The translations under genes were made by a program, and so were the position numbers. The notes under the pieces are model-generated. The model searched no databases, was not told the DNA's origin, and was given only the letters and a program-made list of their open reading frames with translations. Of a stretch of 22,674 nt of DNA, positions 7,484 to 14,117 are shown one piece after another. This DNA is from Planctomycetaceae bacterium (GTDB lineage: Bacteria > Planctomycetota > Planctomycetia > Planctomycetales > Planctomycetaceae). Numbering within the stretch: the stretch's first letter is position 1; each line of letters opens with the position of its first letter. The stretch lies in NCBI GenBank assembly GCA_003445035.1, contig DLVV01000132.1, positions 1 to 22,674 on the forward strand, read 5' to 3'.

Positions 7484-8215
7484 TCAGGCGGCCGAGGCCT
7501 TTTCCGCGGGCTGACCGTTTTTGGCATTGGTATCGTCGTCCCTGCCAACGTTGCCATCGCCGTCCACAGCCGTGGCCATGCCGTCGTCGGACGGATAACT
7601 CAACACCGTCAGGACCACGAATCCCGCCGCCATGAACTCCGCAATCTCCTCGAAAGCCTGGCCGGCGAACACCTCGTTCCAGGACGACTGATCGGAAACC
7701 TGCGACGCGGCAAAGACACACGCCCACGCCACCGAGAACATCAACCACGGCTGTCTCGACCGAAACGCCGGAGCAATCTTTGGGACTCCGCGAGCAATCA
7801 TCATGACGCCCACGATCACCACGCCCATCAGGAATGACCCACAGACAATTTTCTCGGCAACGGGAACGTCGGCCGACAGGTAGAACCGGCTGCTGCTGAA
7901 GTGCTCCGGAACCCATTTCGCTCGATGCAGATCCGCTTCCCTTGCGGCATAAATCACCAGCATGAAGGAGGTCAGTCCCAGCAACACCCGCTCACCCGGG
8001 TCCCGAATCGCCCTGCGAATTGCCAACAACACCGACGTGCACAAAACGACAAATGTCGCCAGTTGCACCAGGCCATCATCGGCGATCAACCGACCGCCCA
8101 ACTCTCGCGGAACGGCCAGCGTGACAACCGCAAACAAAACAACCCCTGCGGACAACACAAGTGCCGCCAGGGTTCGATTGCCACGGGAACTGTTGTCACG
8201 GCGTGTCATCATCAT
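7484..8215 (-). CDS. six-helix membrane protein with intramembrane RExDxH motif
   Basis: A 243-residue integral membrane protein with six predicted hydrophobic segments at about 15-36, 48-67, 76-92, 117-142, 155-175 and 187-206. The end of the third segment carries AREADLHR (91-98, an RExDxH pattern), and the sixth is preceded by acidic residues (EEIAEF, 189-194). Charged and histidine residues next to membrane helices suggest a metal site or enzymatic role, but I can name no activity. The tail (207-243) is acidic and polar. The start overlaps the stop of the LRR gene upstream as ATGA (8212-8215), which indicates translational coupling; three consecutive ATG codons (8215, 8212, 8209) leave the exact start open by two residues. 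The open frame extends to 8434, but that part is antisense-like LRR coding sequence. It resembles uncharacterised conserved membrane proteins; I could not verify this. Confidence 0.75.
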   Translation of the reverse strand: MMMTRRDNSSRGNRTLAALVLSAGVVLFAVVTLAVPRELGGRLIADDGLVQLATFVVLCTSVLLAIRRAIRDPGERVLLGLTSFMLVIYAAREADLHRAKWVPEHFSSSRFYLSADVPVAEKIVCGSFLMGVVIVGVMMIARGVPKIAPAFRSRQPWLMFSVAWACVFAASQVSDQSSWNEVFAGQAFEEIAEFMAAGFVVLTVLSYPSDDGMATAVDGDGNVGRDDDTNAKNGQPAEKASAA

Positions 8216-9204
8216 CTGAGCACTTTCAAGGTGATCTGCGACTGTTTCAGACGGTCGACCCCCCGCTTTGTGGCCCGAGTGTCCCGCACGTCCAGGTACT
8301 CGAGTTTCTCGAGTTTCACCAGGTGGGCCAGCCCCTTGTCGGTAATCGCGGTGTTGTCGACTCGCAGGAACTCCAGGGTCTTGATCTCGGCCAGGTGGGC
8401 AAGACCGGCATCCCCGACCACCGTGTTTGAACATTCAATTTCGTCGAGTTGGACCAGTTGCTTGAGATGAACCAGGCCATCGTCGGTCACTCTCGTCCCG
8501 GACAGTTCGATCTCTTCCAGATTCTTCAATCGAGAGACATGCTGCAGTCCCCGATCGCTGACAACCGTCGCGTTGATGTCGAGGTCCTTGAGCTGGCGCA
8601 GCTGTGCCAGGTGGATGAGCCCGTCATCGGTGATGGCGGTGTCGTTCAGTTCCAGGTCCACCAGTCGGCTCATTGTCAGCAGGGCTGGCAGCCCTGCATC
8701 TGTGACGCCGGTCCCGGACAGATCCAGATCTCTCAACCGCACCAGCCGCGAAAGACAGCGGACACCGGCATCGGTGACCGACGTGTCAACCAGCCATAGA
8801 CTCTCCAGTTGTGTCATTGTGGCAATCTGTCGCAGTCCGGCGTCGGTGATCGCCGTACGATCCAACCGAATTTTCATGAGTCCCGGACACTTGACCAGGT
8901 GCGAGAGATCCTGGTCCCGGATTGACGTGTCGGCCAGATCCAGTGACCTCAGGGCTGGCAGGTGTTCCAGCGAACCGAGTATTGCGGAATCGGCCCCAGT
9001 GCCCCGGAGCTTGACCTTCGCGACACCCCGCCAGTGCCAGATGCGTGGATCGAACCAACCAATCCGCTGCACTGTTCCGCCATTCGCCTCGATCAGCGCA
9101 ACCACCGTTCTCTCACTGCGGTCGCGGCACCAGGCTGCAACTGCGAAACCGAAAAGGACCAGGACAAGCAGCCACACCCCTTTCTGCCGTCGACTTGGTC
9201 GCAT
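8212..9204 (-). CDS. membrane-anchored leucine-rich repeat protein
   Basis: A 330-residue protein. Residues 8-25 form a single hydrophobic segment after a basic start, so it is either anchored with the repeats outside the cytoplasm or exported. Residues 61-323 hold eleven successive leucine-rich repeats of exactly 24 residues (the last 23), with the consensus L-x-x-L-x-L-x-x-T-x-x-[TS]-D-x-G-L-x-x-L, followed by a short cap ITLKVLR. This is the internalin-like/cysteine-containing type frequent in planctomycete genomes and mediates protein binding. The segment before the repeats (about 30-60, with two Trp residues) resembles an N-cap. A G-rich stretch a few bases upstream of the ATG can serve as ribosome binding site. 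It is coupled to the downstream six-helix membrane protein by ATGA overlap, so the two products are probably made together and may interact. Confidence 0.88.
   Translation of the reverse strand: MRPSRRQKGVWLLVLVLFGFAVAAWCRDRSERTVVALIEANGGTVQRIGWFDPRIWHWRGVAKVKLRGTGADSAILGSLEHLPALRSLDLADTSIRDQDLSHLVKCPGLMKIRLDRTAITDAGLRQIATMTQLESLWLVDTSVTDAGVRCLSRLVRLRDLDLSGTGVTDAGLPALLTMSRLVDLELNDTAITDDGLIHLAQLRQLKDLDINATVVSDRGLQHVSRLKNLEEIELSGTRVTDDGLVHLKQLVQLDEIECSNTVVGDAGLAHLAEIKTLEFLRVDNTAITDKGLAHLVKLEKLEYLDVRDTRATKRGVDRLKQSQITLKVLR
8236..9024 (-). repeat. eleven tandem 72-base LRR-coding units
   Basis: The DNA encoding the leucine-rich repeats is a run of eleven units of 72 bases without any insertion or deletion (the last is 69). 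Conservation is at protein level (T-D-x-G-L core), and the units differ in sequence, so this is an old protein repeat rather than a recently expanded DNA repeat. Confidence 0.8.
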
Positions 9205-9418
9205 CGGTTGCCCCGCCCAGATTTTGTCTCATCGCCAAGTCAGCCGCCGCCAACTTGAGCGGCGGGACGCTATCGGAATTCTCGACGACGGTCAACGTGG
9301 GTCCCGTCCACGGATCGTTCGGTCTTTCCCGTCGGCCAAGCCGGTGCGGCTCCCGTTTGGGAATCGACGACGATTCCACCTGCGCAGAACGGCTCACCGT
9401 GACAATGTCATACCGGAG

Positions 9419-10507
9419 TCACAGCCCATCCGTGCTGCCGGGATCACGGTTCCAGGAATGCCACGCCTGGAGACAATCCTCCCGCGACGTCCACGGCCGC
9501 CAGATCAACCGGGCCCGAAAGCCGTACCGGCGGTCCTTTTTCACCTCGTGGATCACGTACTGGAAGTCCACGGCCGGCGGAAAATGGCTGAACCGGATTT
9601 CGTCGACGTCGGTTCTCAGGCGATCAAACATCAGGATCAACACCATGTCGTTGGCCGAACGACTGTACAGGACAGGCCGGGTGATCCGGGGCCACTCGAA
9701 CGAGCGGAGATTGAGAGCCATGTTGTGATCGGCGTCGAATTCGAGAGCCGGCGCGGCGGCTGCCCGGTACGTTCCGACATCCCATCCCTTCATGGACTCG
9801 GCACGGATCCACTCTTCGTCCCCCCCCTGCTCACTGACACCGCGAAAGTGGACGGCGGCATCGCGGAGTTCACGCATGTAGTTGGCCCAGAAGAAGGTGA
9901 CGTACTCCCGCACACCGACCGCCGACACGTCCCGGAAACGGCACCGGAAATCGATGTCGATCGCATCCGGCGGTGACACCGCCAGCCGCGTGGCATGTTC
10001 GACCGACCAGGGACTCTGTGTCGCCGGACGGACCAGGAACACCGAATGCCCGTCACGTTCGCGGCAGACCAGGTAGGCGTGCTTCCGAGGGGAAAACCGG
10101 TTGCGGACATCCCGGTGACCGCTGTAAATATGCTCGAGATTCAGGCCCGCCCGGAATGCCTCGAACCGCTCGTCTTTGTCCAGGAAACTTAGCGACTCCA
10201 GACCACTGAGCACCTGCGGTGTTCGGGAATTGCTGGTCACGCGGAACCGAATCCGCCCTGACTCGACCACGGCCACATCGACGGGTCGCTGAACCGTCTC
10301 GGTGAACTCCAGTTCACCGAGCACCGCGCTGACTGTCTGTCGGTGATCATCCAGCGGCGGTGGGACAAAGTCGTCGCGTGCACCGTGTTCTACGGAAGTC
10401 TGCGAACCGGCAGGTCCACCGTCACCGCACCCGGCACCACAGCACGGCCAAGCCAGCAGGAACAGGGGCAGCCCAACCGTCAGAAAAGTCTCGGCACGGG
10501 CGGGCAT
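9419..10507 (-). CDS. exported protein of unknown function
   Basis: A 362-residue protein that I do not recognise. The N-terminus (MPARAETFLTVGLPLFLLAW) is a signal peptide. Cysteines at 22, 23 and 27 follow it, so it could be a lipoprotein, but none sits in a canonical lipobox. The body is a mixture of beta strands and many Arg, Trp and aromatic residues, and ends with YGFRARLIWRPWTSRED and a short helix, which has the look of a carbohydrate-binding beta-sandwich; this is only an impression. I chose the ATG at 10507 because AGGA lies 7 bases upstream and the signal peptide starts there; the frame is open to 10657. It points the same way as the LRR and membrane genes, with 214 bases between, so it may head that unit or be separate. 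It is divergent from the gene at 10813. Confidence 0.7.
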   Translation of the reverse strand: MPARAETFLTVGLPLFLLAWPCCGAGCGDGGPAGSQTSVEHGARDDFVPPPLDDHRQTVSAVLGELEFTETVQRPVDVAVVESGRIRFRVTSNSRTPQVLSGLESLSFLDKDERFEAFRAGLNLEHIYSGHRDVRNRFSPRKHAYLVCRERDGHSVFLVRPATQSPWSVEHATRLAVSPPDAIDIDFRCRFRDVSAVGVREYVTFFWANYMRELRDAAVHFRGVSEQGGDEEWIRAESMKGWDVGTYRAAAAPALEFDADHNMALNLRSFEWPRITRPVLYSRSANDMVLILMFDRLRTDVDEIRFSHFPPAVDFQYVIHEVKKDRRYGFRARLIWRPWTSREDCLQAWHSWNRDPGSTDGL

Positions 10508-10812
10508 CTCGGAGTCCTGCAGAACACCGTCGGTCACAAACCTGTAGAGGGTCCGGTGATCCACGGCACTATGCCGTCGGCATTCGTGATCGTCAAGACG
10601 CCGGCAGATGCGGCCCAATCGGCCGCCGCCGTACCACGTGGGACTCCCCTGGCACAACTTCCTGTGCGGAAGCCGTCACAACGCTGAAATGGCCACGCCC
10701 CTCCGCGGGAGACTCCCAGGTACTGAGGGGTTGAACACCGGGAGTATGGCAGCAAGACTGTACCCCTCGTCCCGAGTGGGATCGTGAAATCGTCGGTCAA
10801 GCGAGTTCCCCA
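10508..10812. other. divergent intergenic region, 305 bases
   Basis: This region lies between the unknown exported protein (-) and the TPM-like membrane protein (+). No gene or good promoter is seen. A dyad GGGAG-A-CTCCC (10707-10717) sits inside a wider pair CCCCT (10698-10702) / AGGGG (10726-10730) and could be an operator or a chance GC-rich hairpin. Confidence 0.35.
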
Positions 10813-12132
10813 ATGACTTCAAACGGTCCCAAAAACCGTTTTCTCGGCGGCGGCCCGAAAGAAAAACAGGACATCCCATTCGCGATTTTTGTGGGATCCC
10901 TGGTGCTGATTCTGGTCGGCCTGGGGGAATGCCTATGGTCCGGCCAGGGCCGCGAAACATGGCTTGTGGTCTCAGGCACCCTTCCGTTCTTCATTCTCAC
11001 GGCCGTGCTTCTTATCGGTGGCATCGGCTTCTGGCTCAAGAGCGACCGGTTTTCGGCCACGGAACTCGCCCTGTTCGTGGGCATCACACTCCCTTGCTCA
11101 TACATCACGCTGGCTCTCGCATTTCTCTGGTTTTCAGACTTGGGGCACACTGTCATCTGGAATTCCCGAATCCAGAAGATGACCTGGGAAGAAGCATGGA
11201 TCGACAAAGCCGACCGCAAGGATGAATCCGACACTCACCACCGTCCCAGCTACACCATCAGGACAGAAGCCGACGAGGCCATTTCGACAAACCGGGGCGC
11301 CTGGCTCACCCTGGTCGCACGGTTCGGTGGCCGGAAAAGAGTGAAATCAGAACGCAACCTGATGGCCGACATGGAAGACTCACGACGACCGGGCTCCAAA
11401 CGTGAGTGGTCCGATCGTGACGGCATCCCGGAAATCCACACGATCACCTGGGATGGCCAAAAAAACTCCTCCGTCCCCACCAGTCGGGAACACATCGAGG
11501 CGAACTACCTTCAGGCGGCGGACACGTCACTGAAAATCGCTGGTGTGAAGCAGAACTACCTGCCCTACCTGGTTGAGTATCCACGGGTCACGTCAGGCCG
11601 ATTCGGTCAAATCGAATTCGATCGTGTGATTGAGCAGAAGGTGAAAGTGGAAGGCGGCTTTCACCAACTCGTCGACCGAAAACTCGACCAGGCCCTGCAG
11701 ACACTCGGGTCCGAGAAGCAGTGCAACATCGTCGTGTATGTTGTCGGCACAGAGAACGTCGGTTTTTTCCAGGCTCTGCGCGAGCACTGGCAGGAGGGCA
11801 AGAAGAACGACATCTGCGTATGCATCGGCTACACGAAGAAGAAAATCCAGTGGTGCCAGGTCATGACCTACACCGACCGGACCTTGTTTGTAGAGAATCT
11901 CGAGCGTGACGTGCGGCGACTCGAGACTCTTGACGGGAAGGGCGACGCCCTGGTCAACACCATCCTCACCAACATCAACGCGGCCAACGATGCCGGTTAC
12001 CTGAGAAAGCCCATGGCGGACTTTGAGTTCCTGGCCTCCGACATCACAATGCCCTGGCTCACCCAGGCTCTTGCGTTTCTCTGGGCGTGCGTGTGGTTGT
12101 CCCCGACCGTCTACATTTGTGTCCGCAACTAG
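10813..12132 (+). CDS. membrane protein with TPM-like domain, partner of LemA-like gene
   Basis: A 439-residue protein with three hydrophobic segments near the N-terminus (about 21-41, 49-75, 82-107), a large soluble middle and a last membrane helix (414-436). Residues about 285-387 resemble a TPM domain (the YgcG/Psb32 type): a helix LDQALQTL, a strand NIVVYVVG, a helix REHWQEGKK, a strand DICVCIGY and a strand-turn ending in a long helix. The order and spacing match, but this is by eye and the similarity is remote. Residues 120-280 are unrecognised and charged. The next gene (52 bases on) is LemA-like; TPM and LemA proteins are often encoded side by side, which supports the assignment. The ATG is at 10813; no clear Shine-Dalgarno is visible. 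The molecular function of bacterial TPM proteins is poorly known. Confidence 0.65.
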   Translation: MTSNGPKNRFLGGGPKEKQDIPFAIFVGSLVLILVGLGECLWSGQGRETWLVVSGTLPFFILTAVLLIGGIGFWLKSDRFSATELALFVGITLPCSYITLALAFLWFSDLGHTVIWNSRIQKMTWEEAWIDKADRKDESDTHHRPSYTIRTEADEAISTNRGAWLTLVARFGGRKRVKSERNLMADMEDSRRPGSKREWSDRDGIPEIHTITWDGQKNSSVPTSREHIEANYLQAADTSLKIAGVKQNYLPYLVEYPRVTSGRFGQIEFDRVIEQKVKVEGGFHQLVDRKLDQALQTLGSEKQCNIVVYVVGTENVGFFQALREHWQEGKKNDICVCIGYTKKKIQWCQVMTYTDRTLFVENLERDVRRLETLDGKGDALVNTILTNINAANDAGYLRKPMADFEFLASDITMPWLTQALAFLWACVWLSPTVYICVRN

Positions 12133-12184
12133 TCACGCCTCCCGTTTCCCATTCGTTCCCAAACTGCCACACGGAAAGCAATCG

Positions 12185-12817
12185 ATGACTCCTCAAAAAC
12201 TCCTGATCGCCGTTCTGCTCGTCATGGTGGTCTCCGCTCTTGGAATTGGTGGATGCACCCTCTCCACCTACAACAGCCTGGTGGACGACGAAGAAGGCAT
12301 CCGCGCCCAGGAAAAACAGATCGACATCTCCGTGGACAAGATGGTCAAGAAAATTGAAGGCCAGGGCCACGTGGTCAACAACTTCAAGTCCACGTTGATC
12401 GAGGTGCTCGGTCAGACAATTGGCAAGGGGGGCCGCGCTGCAGCCGGGGGCAGGTTCTTCCAGGCTGTCTCGGAACGCTACCCGACCATCCCGTCGTCGG
12501 TGTGGTCGGACCTCGCGGCAACCATGAACTCCGAATACGAGTCCATGGCAGCCTCCCAATCCACCAAGGTTGCCAAGATCGAGTCTCTGCGGAAGCACTT
12601 GCGTCGACCGCAATACATGCTGGCCAAAGCGATTGGCGGTTTCCCCACGATCAACCTGGCCGAGCACGACCAACTCATCCTCGGCTCCCAGGCTCGCAAG
12701 GCTCGAGAAACGGGTGAAATTGAAACGATCAACCCGTTTGCTGAAAAAGGTGACGGCAAAGCCAAGGAGAGTAGTGGCAAAGCCGAAAAGGGCGACGACA
12801 AAGCCAAAGACAATTAG
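12185..12817 (+). CDS. divergent LemA-like membrane-tethered protein
   Basis: A 210-residue protein. The N-terminus is a hydrophobic segment (about 5-23) ending in GIGGC, which could be a lipobox with Cys24, although LemA proteins usually keep this helix as an anchor. TYNSLVDDEE just after it corresponds to the conserved YN-x-LV start of the LemA four-helix bundle. SERYPTIPSSVWSDLAATM (about 98-116) and a following helix match the LemA segment with the YP pair and the long antiparallel helix, and FPTI matches its end. The middle differs from classical LemA, with a Gly-rich stretch replacing part of helix 2. The C-terminal 30 residues are a low-complexity Lys/Gly/Asp/Glu tail. GGAA about 9 bases before the ATG supports 12185; the frame stays open to 12023 but overlaps the previous gene. 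It forms a two-gene unit with the TPM-like gene. Confidence 0.7.
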   Translation: MTPQKLLIAVLLVMVVSALGIGGCTLSTYNSLVDDEEGIRAQEKQIDISVDKMVKKIEGQGHVVNNFKSTLIEVLGQTIGKGGRAAAGGRFFQAVSERYPTIPSSVWSDLAATMNSEYESMAASQSTKVAKIESLRKHLRRPQYMLAKAIGGFPTINLAEHDQLILGSQARKARETGEIETINPFAEKGDGKAKESSGKAEKGDDKAKDN

Positions 12818-12821
12818 AGGC

Positions 12822-12841
12822 GGGCCGGTCTCACCCGGCCC
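12822..12841. terminator. GC-rich stem-loop between convergent genes
   Basis: GGGCCGG (12822-12828) pairs perfectly with CCGGCCC (12835-12841) around a 6-base loop. It lies 4 bases after the LemA-like stop and 18 bases before the SGNH hydrolase stop on the other strand, so it could end both transcripts. No T tract follows. Confidence 0.45.
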
Positions 12842-12859
12842 TGCCGCCACGCGGCATCG

Positions 12860-14065
12860 CTACTTGATGAAACCGCCACGGACCGAAGTCGCCGGCCCAT
12901 GGCTGGCCGGCTTCGGGTCCAGCATCCTGGCCAGCGGCTCGACCATCGCAAACGCGCAGAAGTGGTTGCCCAGCGGATTGTAGTGGCCGACAAAGAACCG
13001 CCGCAGGTAATCCGCCGTCGATGCTTTGAACTGTTTCCTGTCGGCCGCATGAGCTGCCATCAGGTCGACGTAAGGGACTTTCAGCGAGTCCAGGTGGTCG
13101 ACCATTGGCTGGTCGAATCGGCGGCCGGTGTCGATGAACTGCTGCAGGACGTACCCACCGTAGGAGAGTACGAACAGGATCTTGCGACCGGTCTTTTCGC
13201 CGTACTGTTTGACCCTGTCGATGACCGCGTTGGTCGCGAACAGGCCATAACGGTTCAATGTCTCGTCGTCGTAATCGGTCGGTGGCACGGGCTTGCCGGC
13301 CTTGGCGTCGGCCAGGCGTCGCAGCCGATTTGCCAGGTAGACATTGTCCTTGAAAGTGCGGGCCACCCACTCCAGGTCCGTCAGTCGATAGACGGACTTC
13401 GCGTCCGGACAGGGGTTGCGACGGTACTTGACTGACTTTTTCGCCGGGTCGACCTGCATGTAGGGAACCGTCGGATTGATCGACACGTCGTTGACACCGA
13501 ACTTGAACCTTTGCCAGCCGAGAATGTTCCGGTAGTGATCATCGTCGAAGATGTTGAAGACGATGGTCTTCGCCGCCGCCCGGCGTTCCTCGCGGACCAT
13601 CCGCAGGTACGACTGGTAGACCGAATACCCCCCGATGCCGTAGTTGCGGACCGGCTCGCACAGGTGCCGGGCCAGCACCTCCTGCCAGGTCTCGCCATCA
13701 CTGACCTGTTCACAACTGGTGAAACTGTTGCCGTACGTGTTGATCCGGCACGGTCGGCGGGCATAGGCCTGCATCTGGCGGGCGCCGAGCTTGTCGTAGC
13801 GGTAACGGCAAACAGCCCCGTTGAGACCTTCCTTGAAATCGCGATCGATGTGCAGGTAGCCGAGTTCCGAATCGTACTTTGCGAACGGGTACCTGCGGTT
13901 CCGCAGAAAGGCGTCGACATCATCGCGAGATGGCATCAGGGTTCTCAGGTAACGGGCCCGGGCATCCCCTCCTCCGACGGCTTCGATCGAACCCGAAAGC
14001 AAAGCTGATCCCAACACGCCCCCGCCGAAAGAGAGCATTTCTCGCCTCTGGAACAAACGACTCAT
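12860..14065 (-). CDS. exported SGNH/GDSL-like hydrolase
   Basis: A 401-residue protein with a Tat-like leader (QRREMLSFGGG, residues 6-16, followed by a weakly hydrophobic stretch). INTYGNSFTSC (108-118) fits SGNH block I with Ser114 as nucleophile, and NYGIGGYS (141-148) fits the block II glycine. FNIFDDDH (170-177) lies where block III is expected. HYNPLGNHF (361-369) resembles block V with His361, but the usual Asp three positions before it is absent (Phe). Activity as an esterase or deacetylase on acyl groups of a polysaccharide is therefore plausible but not certain. I chose the ATG at 14065, with AGGA 11 bases upstream; the open frame reaches 14266 inside the previous gene. It follows the LamG-propeller gene by 52 bases on the same strand, so the two are probably co-transcribed. 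Confidence 0.78.
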   Translation of the reverse strand: MSRLFQRREMLSFGGGVLGSALLSGSIEAVGGGDARARYLRTLMPSRDDVDAFLRNRRYPFAKYDSELGYLHIDRDFKEGLNGAVCRYRYDKLGARQMQAYARRPCRINTYGNSFTSCEQVSDGETWQEVLARHLCEPVRNYGIGGYSVYQSYLRMVREERRAAAKTIVFNIFDDDHYRNILGWQRFKFGVNDVSINPTVPYMQVDPAKKSVKYRRNPCPDAKSVYRLTDLEWVARTFKDNVYLANRLRRLADAKAGKPVPPTDYDDETLNRYGLFATNAVIDRVKQYGEKTGRKILFVLSYGGYVLQQFIDTGRRFDQPMVDHLDSLKVPYVDLMAAHAADRKQFKASTADYLRRFFVGHYNPLGNHFCAFAMVEPLARMLDPKPASHGPATSVRGGFIK

Positions 14066-14117
14066 GGCGAATTGTGTCCTGTGAGTCAGGTTGACACCGG
14101 TTCGGCGCCGGGACGAG

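Noticed and set aside
8236..9024. Periodic DNA pattern that might suggest a repeat array or CRISPR
   Set aside because: The 72-base period is explained by protein-level LRR conservation; units are not identical and there is no repeat-spacer structure.
9243..9270. CCGCCG...CGGCGG inverted repeat upstream of the LRR gene
   Set aside because: Only 6 bp in GC-rich DNA, far from the preceding stop and without a T tract; likely chance.
8573..9976. 467-codon plus-strand open frame antisense to the LRR gene
   Set aside because: It runs opposite a clear 24-residue LRR pattern and across the intergenic region into the next gene; its peptide is rich in Arg, Ser and Pro without any fold.
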